From an uncultured Collinsella sp. (lineage in GTDB: Bacteria > Actinomycetota > Coriobacteriia > Coriobacteriales > Coriobacteriaceae), in the NCBI GenBank assembly GCA_900541475.1, contig UQJV01000031.1, forward strand, positions 1-25,495: DNA of 25,495 nucleotides, in the 5' to 3' direction. Numbering within the stretch: the first letter of the stretch is position 1; each line of letters begins with the position of its first letter. The position numbers and the translations under genes are program-made. This document shows, in pieces, positions 6,762 through 14,620 of this stretch. Under the pieces are notes generated by a model, which was not told where the DNA came from, searched no databases, and saw only the letters and a list, made by a program, of their open reading frames with translations.

Positions 6762-8222
6762 ATGAGCGAGAACGATTCCCAGCGTCCCCAGGATGCGGGC
6801 CACGCCGGCGAGACTCAGAAGCAACCGCGCGTGCAGGTGGAGTCGACGCCTGCCGACGGCAACATTCCCTACGTGCAGGCCTACGACACGCAGACCGGCA
6901 AGCCGCTGGGCGGCCAGCAGGTTGTAAACAAGCACACGGTGGTCAAGACCAAGACCAAAAAGCTGCCGATCTTTATTACGGCGCTCGCCGGCTGCACATG
7001 CGGTGCCCTGCTGGTCATCGCGCTCATTATGAGTGGCACGCTCGATATCGGCGGCGGCAGGAACGCCGTGACGGCGGGTGCTTCGGGTTCGTCGACGCAA
7101 AAGATTACGATTGATTCCGAGGACACCACGCTGGCCGAGGCCGTTTCTGCCAAGGCGTTGCCCTCCGTCGTTTCCATTACCGCCACCTCGAGCGGTAGCC
7201 AGGACAATACGCTTTCGCAGTCTGCCGACGAGTCGGATGGTTCGGGCAGCGTCGGTTCGGGCGTTGTGCTCGATACCGAGGGCCACATCCTCACCAACAA
7301 CCACGTGGTCGATGGTTACGACCAGTACGTGGTGACCATGGACGACGGAACCACGTACGAGGCCGAGTTCGTGGGCAACGATGCTTCGAGCGACCTGGCC
7401 GTCATCAAGCTCAAGGATGCTGACGCCTCCAAGCTCACGCCGATCGAGATCGGTGACTCCTCCAAGCTCAACGTGGGCGAGTGGGTTATGGCGATCGGCT
7501 CGCCGTTCGGCAACGAGCAGTCTGTCTCCACGGGCATTGTGTCGGCGCTGTATCGCTCCACGGCCATGAGCTCTACCAGCGGCAACACCATCTACGCCAA
7601 CATGATCCAGACCGATGCCGCCATCAACCCGGGCAACTCCGGCGGCGCACTCGTCAACGACAACGGTGAGCTGGTGGGCATCAACTCGCTCATCGAGAGC
7701 TACTCGGGCTCCAGCTCGGGCGTGGGTTTTGCCATTCCGGTTAACTACGCCAAGGACATTGCCGACCAGATCATCGACGGTAAGACGCCGGTGCATCCGT
7801 ACATGGGCGCCACGCTTTCGAGCGTCAACGCGCTCAACGCCCGCACCAACAAGCTAAGCACTGATAGCGGCGCGTATGTGGCGAGCGTCGTTGAGGATGG
7901 CCCTGCTGCCAAGGCCGGCATCCAGGAGGGCGATGTCATTACCAAGCTGGGCGACGACGAGATTACGAGTGCCGATGGCCTGATCATTGCGCTGCGCAGC
8001 CACGAGGTGGGCGAGAAGGTCGAGATCACGCTCATGCGCGGCAAGGACGAGAAAAAGGTCACGGTTGAGCTGGGCTCTGACGAGGAGCTGCAGAGCCAGC
8101 AGCAGGATGACAGCGCGACCGACACCGGCAACGGCGGTATTACCGACGAGCAGCTGCGCCAGTATCTGGAGGAGCTGCTGGGCCAGCAGGGCCAGGGTCA
8201 AGGCTACGGTCAGGGCTACTAG
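6762..8222 (+). CDS. htrA: HtrA/DegP-type membrane serine protease
   Basis: 486 residues: a charged cytoplasmic tail (1-67), one membrane helix (about 68-92, FITALAGCTCGALLVIALIM), a trypsin-like protease domain (about 125-320) and one PDZ domain (about 330-430). The C-terminal tail is Gln/Gly-rich. The catalytic triad is H181 (TNNHVVDG), D211 (SSDLAVIKL) and S293 (NPGNSGGAL). The active domain should face outside the membrane and degrade or refold damaged envelope proteins. GAAAGG precedes ATG 6762. A terminator-like hairpin lies in the leader and a strong terminator follows, so it is a single-gene unit. No two-component pair is adjacent. Confidence 0.93.
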   Translation: MSENDSQRPQDAGHAGETQKQPRVQVESTPADGNIPYVQAYDTQTGKPLGGQQVVNKHTVVKTKTKKLPIFITALAGCTCGALLVIALIMSGTLDIGGGRNAVTAGASGSSTQKITIDSEDTTLAEAVSAKALPSVVSITATSSGSQDNTLSQSADESDGSGSVGSGVVLDTEGHILTNNHVVDGYDQYVVTMDDGTTYEAEFVGNDASSDLAVIKLKDADASKLTPIEIGDSSKLNVGEWVMAIGSPFGNEQSVSTGIVSALYRSTAMSSTSGNTIYANMIQTDAAINPGNSGGALVNDNGELVGINSLIESYSGSSSGVGFAIPVNYAKDIADQIIDGKTPVHPYMGATLSSVNALNARTNKLSTDSGAYVASVVEDGPAAKAGIQEGDVITKLGDDEITSADGLIIALRSHEVGEKVEITLMRGKDEKKVTVELGSDEELQSQQQDDSATDTGNGGITDEQLRQYLEELLGQQGQGQGYGQGY

Positions 8223-8252
8223 CGAGCTGTATCGTACATATCGAGGCCAGAG

Positions 8253-8288
8253 GGGGCTGTCCCATCAACGTGGGACAGCCCCTCTTTT
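8253..8288 (+). terminator. Terminator of htrA
   Basis: GGGGCTGTCCCA (8253-8264) pairs perfectly with 8271-8282 around a 6-nt loop and is followed by TCTTTT. Confidence 0.9.
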
Positions 8289-8408
8289 CACATTGATCCG
8301 TTGGGGACGGAGGAAAACGGGTCATTTAGAACTGACAAGGGCGTGATTTGATTGCGCAATCCACCCCGGTTCGTCGACTGCCGATTCGGTGCGGTTGGAA
8401 AGGGCGAT

Positions 8409-8436
8409 TTGGCTCCATCGCGACCGGTGGTACTCT
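8409..8436 (+). promoter_or_regulatory. Possible ligA promoter
   Basis: TTGGCT at 8409 and TACTCT at 8431 are 16 bases apart and lie 36 bases before the ligA start. Both match consensus only in part. The stretch 8289-8471 contains no gene. Confidence 0.3.
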
Positions 8437-8471
8437 TGTATCCGTTTGAAATCGAGCGAAGGAGTGCCGCT

Positions 8472-10700
8472 ATGGAGCAATCGAGCCTGTTTGGTGACGG
8501 CGTGGACATCGATACCGAAACGCCCGCGAGCACGGATACCACTGTACCGGCCGATGCCCGTGCCCAGGCGGCAGCGCGCGCGGCCGAGCTGCGCCATGAG
8601 CTCGATTACCACGCCTATCGCTACTATATGCTCGATGCGCCTGAGATCACGGACGCCGCCTTTGACAAAATGCTCGTTGAGCTGCAGGAAATCGAGGCGA
8701 CCTATCCCGACCTGGTGACGTCCGACAGCTATACCCAGCGCGTGGGCGGGTACGTGAGCGAGCAGTTTACGCCGGTCACGCATATGGCGCGCATGTATTC
8801 CATGGACGATGCCATGGATCTGGACGAACTCGACGCATGGCTCCAGCGCGCCGAGGATGCGCTCGGTGCTGGCAGCGTCACCTATACCTGCGAGCTTAAG
8901 ATCGACGGCCTGGGCGTGGCACTTACCTACCAAAACGGCACCTTCGTACGCGCGGCCACACGTGGCGATGGCACCACGGGCGAGGATGTGTCGCTCAACG
9001 TGCGCACCATCAAGGACGTGCCCATGCACCTGTCCGAGCCGGCGCTCGCTCACATGGGCGCCGACCGCGAGCGCGCCATCGAGGTGCGCGGCGAGGTCTA
9101 CATGCCTAAGGGCAGCTTTGTTCGTCTGAATGAAGAGGCCGATGCCGAGGGGCGCGACCCCTTCGCCAACCCGCGCAACGCTGCCGCTGGCAGCCTGCGT
9201 CAGAAGGATCCCAAGGTCACGGCGCGCCGCGACCTAGCCACCTTTATCTACGCCATCGCCGATACCGATCCGCTGCACGTTCACAGCCAGCGCGAATTTC
9301 TCGACTGGCTGCGCAACGCCGGCTTTAGCGTCAACCCCAACGTGGCTCGTTGTGCCACGCCGGCCGAGGTTCACGAGTTCTGTGCCCAGGCCCTCGAGCA
9401 CCGCGGCGACCTCGATTACGACATCGACGGCGTGGTCGTAAAGGTGGACAGCTTCCAGCAGCAACTCGACCTGGGCTTTACCGCCCGCGCGCCGCGCTGG
9501 GCCATTGCCTTTAAGTTTCCGCCCGAGGAAAAGCAGACCGTCCTGCGCGAGATTCGCATCCAGGTGGGCCGCACCGGCGTGCTCACGCCGGTCGCCGAGT
9601 TCGATCCGGTGACGGTTGCCGGCTCCACCATCGCGCGCGCCACGCTGCACAACATCGACGAGATCCGTCGCAAAAACGTGCGCGAGGGCGACACCATCAT
9701 CGTGCACAAGGCGGGTGACGTGATCCCCGAGGTCGTGGGCCCGGTGCTCGACAGGCGTCCGGCCGATTCGGTCGACTGGCAGATGCCCGAGGTCTGCCCC
9801 GTGTGCGGCAGTCCCGTGGTCCACGAGGACGGAGAGGTGGCCTACCGCTGTGTCTCCATCGACTGCCCCGCGCAGCTCAAGGAGCGCCTGCTCCACTGGG
9901 TGAGCCGCGGCTGCATGGACGTCGACGGCCTGGGCGACGAGATTGTCGACAAGATGATCGCCGCTGGCCTGATCCACGATGTCGCGGACTTCTACCAGCT
10001 CACGGTGGACGACATCGCAGACCTGGACACGGGGCGCACCTATGCCAGCTCCAACAGCAAAAAGGGCGTCAAGAAGGGCGACCCCATCCCGGTGGGCCTC
10101 AAGACGGCCGAGAAAATTATCGCCGAGCTCAACAAGTCCAAGAGCCAGCCACTCGGTCGCGTACTGTTTGCCCTGGGCATCCGCCACGTGGGCAAGAGTG
10201 TGGGCGAGGTCATCGCCGAGCGATTCCTGTCGATTGACAAGCTTATCTTGGCGAGCGAAGAGGATATTGCCGAGTGCGAGGGCATCGGTCCCAAGATTGC
10301 GGCGAGCGTCAAGCAGTTCCTGGCCGTGCCCGAGAACCTTGCCGTGCTGGAACGTCTGCGCCAGGCGGGCCTGTCGCTCGAGGTCGACCTGGGCGCTGCG
10401 CACGCGCAAGCCGCAGTCGACGCTGGCGTGGCAGGCGAGCTCGCCGACGCACAGCCGCTCGCGGGTCTGACCTTCGTGCTCACCGGCACGCTCGTCAACC
10501 GCACGCGCGACGAGGCGGGCGCGGCGCTCAAGGTGCTCGGCGCTAAGGTTTCGGGCAGCGTGTCAAAGAAGACGAGCTATCTGGTCGCCGGCCCCAAAGC
10601 GGGCTCCAAGCTCACCAAGGCCGAGCAGCTGGGCGTACCCGTACTGGACGAGGACGCACTCGAGCAGATTCTTGCGACCGGTGAGGTGCCCCAGGCTTAG
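8472..10700 (+). CDS. ligA: NAD-dependent DNA ligase
   Basis: 742 residues. It seals nicks in DNA using NAD, acting in replication and repair. Domain Ia holds YHAYRYYMLDAPEITD (46-61). The adenylation lysine is K143 in CELKIDG. An OB fold follows, then a four-cysteine zinc site C442/C445/C460/C465, helix-hairpin-helix repeats (about 480-640) and a C-terminal BRCT domain (about 660-742, TFVLTGTLVNRTRDEAG). The HhH region carries an extra basic stretch of about 20 residues (520-542, including SKKGVKKGDPIP) relative to E. coli LigA. ATG 8472 follows AAGGAG at 8 bases. A 40-residue upstream extension lacks any ligase feature. Confidence 0.96.
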   Translation: MEQSSLFGDGVDIDTETPASTDTTVPADARAQAAARAAELRHELDYHAYRYYMLDAPEITDAAFDKMLVELQEIEATYPDLVTSDSYTQRVGGYVSEQFTPVTHMARMYSMDDAMDLDELDAWLQRAEDALGAGSVTYTCELKIDGLGVALTYQNGTFVRAATRGDGTTGEDVSLNVRTIKDVPMHLSEPALAHMGADRERAIEVRGEVYMPKGSFVRLNEEADAEGRDPFANPRNAAAGSLRQKDPKVTARRDLATFIYAIADTDPLHVHSQREFLDWLRNAGFSVNPNVARCATPAEVHEFCAQALEHRGDLDYDIDGVVVKVDSFQQQLDLGFTARAPRWAIAFKFPPEEKQTVLREIRIQVGRTGVLTPVAEFDPVTVAGSTIARATLHNIDEIRRKNVREGDTIIVHKAGDVIPEVVGPVLDRRPADSVDWQMPEVCPVCGSPVVHEDGEVAYRCVSIDCPAQLKERLLHWVSRGCMDVDGLGDEIVDKMIAAGLIHDVADFYQLTVDDIADLDTGRTYASSNSKKGVKKGDPIPVGLKTAEKIIAELNKSKSQPLGRVLFALGIRHVGKSVGEVIAERFLSIDKLILASEEDIAECEGIGPKIAASVKQFLAVPENLAVLERLRQAGLSLEVDLGAAHAQAAVDAGVAGELADAQPLAGLTFVLTGTLVNRTRDEAGAALKVLGAKVSGSVSKKTSYLVAGPKAGSKLTKAEQLGVPVLDEDALEQILATGEVPQA

Positions 10701-10719
10701 TGCATCGATGACCAAATTG

Positions 10720-10760
10720 AAGATCCGCCCGGAAAGCATGATGCCTTCCGGGCGGATCTT
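10720..10760. terminator. Bidirectional terminator between ligA and the MerR gene
   Basis: AAGATCCGCCCGGAA (10720-10734) pairs perfectly with 10746-10760. T or A tracts flank both sides. It lies 20 bases after ligA and touches the stop codon of the convergent regulator. Confidence 0.9.
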
Positions 10761-11607
10761 ATTTGGACGGGGCAACGGGCACCGTGATCTGCGTCACGTA
10801 GGTTGTGGGGTCGTCGCTGATGATGTCGTCGATCAGGGCAATCTCGCGCGATGGACCGGCGGGTGTCAGGCCGTGCTCGCGCATATAGCCGAGCAGCTGC
10901 TCGTAGCGTGGGGCTGCTTGCCCGTGCGTGCCGCGAAAGCTAATGGTTAGGCAGCGCGCGGCGGGCCGCACCTCGATATCGCCCAGGTATTCATCGGTGT
11001 CATCGAGCAGCAGAAAGACTTCGTCGTAGCCGTCAAAGTCGCCGCCGGCCAGGCGCTCGGCGCTAATCCCAACGCCCAAGTTGCCCAGAAAGACAAAGGT
11101 CTCGTGCTGGCCCTTCTGCAGCTGACGAATTTGCCACTCCAGCGCATAGGCATCGGTGGGGTTGACGCGTTCGCGCAACACGGCGCAGCGGAGCTCGGGC
11201 GCATCGATTGTGCAGATGGTATCGAGCTCGGTGTTCAAGGCATTGTGCAGCAGCGCAAGCCGGTTATCGATCTTGCGCGACACACGCTCCAACTCGCGGC
11301 GCTTGTGCTCGATGAGCTCCTGCTGCTGAGTCAGCTGCCGCTGCATAAGGTCCACATCGCGCGTGGTCACAAACTCACGGATCTGCGCCAACGGCAAGTC
11401 GAGAACGCGCAGGTGGCTGATGGTATTGAGGGTGGAGAGCTGCCGCGATCCGTAATAGCGGTACCCGCTCGCCGGATCGATGTGCGCCGGGTCAAGAAGG
11501 CCCATCTGCTCGTAATGGCGCAGCGTGCCCACGCTCAGGTTAAACAAGCGCGCCACCTCGCCAATGCGGAGCAGGCCCTCAGTATGTTCACTTGGCATGT
11601 CGGTCAC
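10759..11607 (-). CDS. MerR-family regulator with GyrI-like effector domain
   Basis: 282 residues. The N-terminal winged helix is LLRIGEVARLFNLSVGTLRHYEQMGLL (about 12-38, quoted only to name the class) followed by SGYRYYGSRQLSTL. A dimerising coiled coil covers about 85-130, and a GyrI/AraC-like ligand pocket about 140-280. BmrR-type proteins with this layout sense amphipathic drugs. It lies 77 bases downstream of a MATE exporter on the same strand, so it probably controls that operon including itself. I choose the GTG at 11607 because AAAGGAG stands exactly 7 bases before it. The next ATG (11598) is too far from that site. Confidence 0.88.
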   Translation of the reverse strand: MTDMPSEHTEGLLRIGEVARLFNLSVGTLRHYEQMGLLDPAHIDPASGYRYYGSRQLSTLNTISHLRVLDLPLAQIREFVTTRDVDLMQRQLTQQQELIEHKRRELERVSRKIDNRLALLHNALNTELDTICTIDAPELRCAVLRERVNPTDAYALEWQIRQLQKGQHETFVFLGNLGVGISAERLAGGDFDGYDEVFLLLDDTDEYLGDIEVRPAARCLTISFRGTHGQAAPRYEQLLGYMREHGLTPAGPSREIALIDDIISDDPTTYVTQITVPVAPSK

Positions 11608-11684
11608 AGGACCGCTCCTTTCAATGGGCGGGGAAGGGGCGCCGAGGTCGTGCGGCGCGGCCGTCGTATGACACAAACGATCCG

Positions 11685-13031
11685 CTACGCTACCAACTTG
11701 TCAAAAGCTCCGCGGCGGTTGAGCACGGTAAACGCGACAACACAGATGACTGCCGACAAAATCGATCCGCACGGCGAAGCGATGCCCATGGGAAACAGCG
11801 TGTCGGAATAGGCGTTCGACAGCAGCCACGCGCCCGGCACGCGAATGAGCGCCACGGCCAGCACGTTGTGCGCAAAGCCGATGTAGCTCTTGCCGTATGC
11901 AGCGAAAAAGCCGCTAAAGCAAATGTGGATGCCGGCAAAAATCGCGTCGAAAATGTAGCTGCGCATATAGCCGGTGCCGGCGGCGACCACCGCGGCGTCC
12001 TTGGCAAAAAAGCCGATAAACGCCGGCGCCACCAGCCACATCAGCGCCGTGATCAGGCAGCCATACACTACCGAGATTATCATGGCATCTTTGAGCACCT
12101 GACGTGCACGATCGCCCTTGCCCGCGCCGGCGTTTTGCGCCGTGAGCGCGCTGACGGTGGCACCCATGGAACTCGGCACAATGAACAAAAAGCTGATCAT
12201 CTTCTCGACCAGGCCTACGGCAGCGGCATCGACCAGGCCGCGATGGTTGGCGATGACGGTGATAAACATAAACGCCACCTGGATGCAGCCGTCCTGTACA
12301 GCCACAGGCACGCCGATCTTAAGAATGCTGCCGAGCACCTCGGGCTGGGGGCGCAGGTCGCTGCGCTTAACGTGGATGTTCGTGCGGCGGCTCTTGAGCC
12401 ACACGAGCGCGAGGGCAACGCTGGCCGTCTGGGCGGTCACTGTGCCGAGCGCCGCGCCCACGGGGCCGAGCCCCATGTGGCCGATAAATAGAAAGTCGAG
12501 CGCGATGTTGATGATGCATGCCACGCCAATCACGTACATAGGCGAGCGCGAATCGCCCAGCCCGCGAAAGATGGCCGAGAGAATGTTGTATGCGGCGATA
12601 AACGGAATGCCGACAAAGCAGATACGCAGGTAGGCGGCGGTGCCTTCGACCGCCTCGGGCGGCGTGCCAATGAGCGCCACAACCTGCGGGCAAAGTGCAA
12701 ACAAGATGACGGCCAGTACTACCGAGACGCCCATAAACAGCGTGATGGTATTGCCGATGGCGGTCTCGGCGCGGTCGAAGCGGCGCGAGCCCACGGCGTG
12801 GCCGACGATGACCGTCGTTCCCATGGCCAGGCCCACAAGCGTCACGGTAATGATATAGAGCGTCTGCGCGCCATTGCCCACGGCGGTGATGCCGGCGGCG
12901 CCGCTAAACTGCCCCATCATGTACAGGTCGGCCATGCCGTAGAGCATCTGCAAAAAGTACGAGAGCATATAAGGCAGGGCAAAGACAGCGATGGTCTTGA
13001 GGACATTGCCGCGAGTGAGGTCGTGTTCCAT
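11685..13031 (-). CDS. MATE-family multidrug efflux transporter
   Basis: 448 residues with about 12 hydrophobic helices in two halves (for example PYMLSYFLQMLYGMADLYMM at the start, and the second half from about 235). It fits the DinF/NorM-like MATE type, which exports drugs or metabolites using a sodium or proton gradient. It is the first gene of a minus-strand unit with the MerR/GyrI regulator. The ribosome site before ATG 13031 is poor (GAAAGCCCC), so translation may be weak, but the protein start EHDLTRGNVLKTI is typical of the family. It is transcribed from a MerR-type promoter with a 19-base spacer. Confidence 0.92.
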   Translation of the reverse strand: MEHDLTRGNVLKTIAVFALPYMLSYFLQMLYGMADLYMMGQFSGAAGITAVGNGAQTLYIITVTLVGLAMGTTVIVGHAVGSRRFDRAETAIGNTITLFMGVSVVLAVILFALCPQVVALIGTPPEAVEGTAAYLRICFVGIPFIAAYNILSAIFRGLGDSRSPMYVIGVACIINIALDFLFIGHMGLGPVGAALGTVTAQTASVALALVWLKSRRTNIHVKRSDLRPQPEVLGSILKIGVPVAVQDGCIQVAFMFITVIANHRGLVDAAAVGLVEKMISFLFIVPSSMGATVSALTAQNAGAGKGDRARQVLKDAMIISVVYGCLITALMWLVAPAFIGFFAKDAAVVAAGTGYMRSYIFDAIFAGIHICFSGFFAAYGKSYIGFAHNVLAVALIRVPGAWLLSNAYSDTLFPMGIASPCGSILSAVICVVAFTVLNRRGAFDKLVA

Positions 13032-13071
13032 GGGCGGGGCTTTCTGGCTTGGTTCGTTTAGCTACCAGTGT

Positions 13072-13102
13072 AGTGAAAACCCTACAACGATTGTAGAGTC
13101 AA
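13072..13102 (-). promoter_or_regulatory. MerR-type promoter of the MATE-MerR operon
   Basis: On the minus strand TTGACT (complement of 13097-13102) and TTCACT (complement of 13072-13077) are separated by exactly 19 bases. The spacer contains the perfect dyad CTACAA-n3-TTGTAG (13082-13096). A long spacer with a dyad inside is the classic MerR-activated arrangement. Confidence 0.7.
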
Positions 13103-13181
13103 GGTTTGTGTTGACGACGGGCGAAAAAAGTCACGCTCCGAGCGCGATGTTTTGACCCCTCCATGCCCCTCACCTCGCCTC

Positions 13182-13246
13182 AAACCATCACAACATTCGA
13201 CGCTTTTTGCCAAAATCGGGAAAAGCATCGAATGTTGTGATGGTTT
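13182..13246. repeat. Palindrome family 2, copy 1
   Basis: AAACCATCACAACATTCGA (13182-13200) pairs with 13228-13246. After one mismatch the stem continues as GCTTTT/AAAAGC. The whole 65 bases fold into one hairpin. Copies 2 and 3 share the arms but differ in the loop. T's follow on the plus side. Confidence 0.9.
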
Positions 13247-13347
13247 TTCTGCCACTCGATCGGGTGGGATCGCTTTCTTGCGCACGAAGGTGTGCGGACC
13301 TGCGGGCAGGGGAATAAGGTTGGTTATCCGACTCCATTGGAGGGCTC

Positions 13348-14385
13348 ATGGACCTGCCGATCGTCCTGTCCCATAAGACTGCCTGGCTGTACCACAACGC
13401 GGCGCGCCCGTTAGAGCCGCTCTCACGGGCAAGCAGCCTATACGACGAAGGCTCATTTGCTGGCGAGGTGGAGCCGACTGCGAGCCTCCCCAAATTGGGG
13501 CTCGATGCCAAGGGATTGAGGATATCTGCAGCGGTCGAGATTGTCGCCGACTATCTGGTCTCACTTGGTATTCCTCAAGAGGAACTCGGCCGTATTGATA
13601 CGCTGGTTAGCTTCGATTTTGAACGCTCTCGGCCGGCGGGTCTCCGACGCCATGTGTTTGGGGCGCCCATACCTTCGGATCATCTTATCGAGGTGGCAGA
13701 GGGTCTTCTGGTGGTTGATGAGGCCATATGCCTTGTCCAGGCGGGCTCGTGGATGAGCGAGCTCGAGCAGCTTGAGTACGGATTTGAAGTGTGTGCTCGG
13801 TATCACCTTAACCATCTGTCGAGCGATGATTATGTCGAGGCCTCGCAGCGATATGCCGTCGCCGACCTGCGTGCTTTTTGCGAGCAGAATCCTTCGCGTC
13901 GAGGCGTGAAACGCGCGGCCTCGTTGCTCAAGCGTGTAAAGGACGCTGCTCGTTCGCCCATGGAGACGGCCACCGCAATCATGGTCGTAGCAAAACGTTC
14001 TCAGGGCGGGCTAGGATACGTCAAGGTTGAGCTCAACCATCGGGTCGATGTTCCCAACGAGTTCAAGTATCTCGCAAAGGCCGGGTATTTCGAGATCGAC
14101 GTATATGCGCCTGCGAGCGGTACGGGGATTGAATACAACGGCTCGGACCATCTTGATAAACAGCGCAGCGCGTCGGATGCGGAGCGCATGACCGTGCTGA
14201 GCGCGCTGGGCTTTAGGATGATCGTCCTCACCGGGACTCAGTTTGCCCACCAGCTGCAATTGCACCGGGCGATGAACGCCATCGCGCTCGCTATGGGTCT
14301 CAAGTGCGACCGGAGCGAGGCGTTCCAGAAACGGCAGAACGACTTGCGAGAATTCGTGATCCGGCACTGGGACGGCGGCCTTTAG
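13348..14385 (+). CDS. Uncharacterised protein, AbiEi/DUF559-like with PD-(D/E)XK nuclease-type C-terminus
   Basis: 345 residues, not firmly recognised. The N-terminus IVLSHKTAWLYHN (5-17) recalls the AbiEi-like segment found before DUF559 domains in actinobacteria. The C-terminal third has E206 (SPMETA), D251 (FEIDVYAP), then IEYNG with E262, then H268 and a GFRMIVLT strand. This is the order seen in DUF559/Vsr-like PD-(D/E)XK folds. A nuclease activity is therefore possible but unproven. The gene stands alone and starts at ATG 13348 after TTGGAGGG. It lies between two copies of the same long palindrome. Codon use is more mixed (ATA, AGG, CGG present) than in its neighbours, which suggests a mobile or laterally gained gene. 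Candidate defence or toxin role is speculation. Confidence 0.7.
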   Translation: MDLPIVLSHKTAWLYHNAARPLEPLSRASSLYDEGSFAGEVEPTASLPKLGLDAKGLRISAAVEIVADYLVSLGIPQEELGRIDTLVSFDFERSRPAGLRRHVFGAPIPSDHLIEVAEGLLVVDEAICLVQAGSWMSELEQLEYGFEVCARYHLNHLSSDDYVEASQRYAVADLRAFCEQNPSRRGVKRAASLLKRVKDAARSPMETATAIMVVAKRSQGGLGYVKVELNHRVDVPNEFKYLAKAGYFEIDVYAPASGTGIEYNGSDHLDKQRSASDAERMTVLSALGFRMIVLTGTQFAHQLQLHRAMNAIALAMGLKCDRSEAFQKRQNDLREFVIRHWDGGL

Positions 14386-14421
14386 GGGCGCTTTGGTCCT
14401 TCTACGGGGTGCCGTGGACAG

Positions 14422-14490
14422 GCAAACCATCACAACATTCGACGTTTTTCGCCAAAATCCGAAAAAGCATCGAATGTTGTGATGGTTTGC
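14422..14490. repeat. Palindrome family 2, copy 2
   Basis: GCAAACCATCACAACATTCG pairs with the mirror arm ending at 14490, one C-A mismatch near the loop. It shares 20-base arms with copies 1 and 3, and starts 37 bases after the DUF559-like gene. Confidence 0.9.
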
Positions 14491-14574
14491 GTGCTGAGGA
14501 TGGGCTTGGGAAGCCGGTTTTGCTCGAGGCAACCTGTCCTGTCGTACGGGTGTCGGCATGATTCTCCCGTGGGG

Positions 14575-14580
14575 TATTAT
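14575..14580 (+). promoter_or_regulatory. Probable -10 of moaA
   Basis: TATTAT, 41 bases before the GTG start. No good -35 is seen at 17 bases. The leader is too short for a Moco riboswitch. Confidence 0.4.
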
Positions 14581-14620
14581 GTTTTCCGAAGAATAAAACG
14601 CCGCGTGAGGGGAGGGCTGC

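Noticed and set aside
14540..14620. Moco riboswitch before moaA
   Set aside because: The leader after the likely -10 is only about 35 bases, too short for the known motif, and no such fold is visible.
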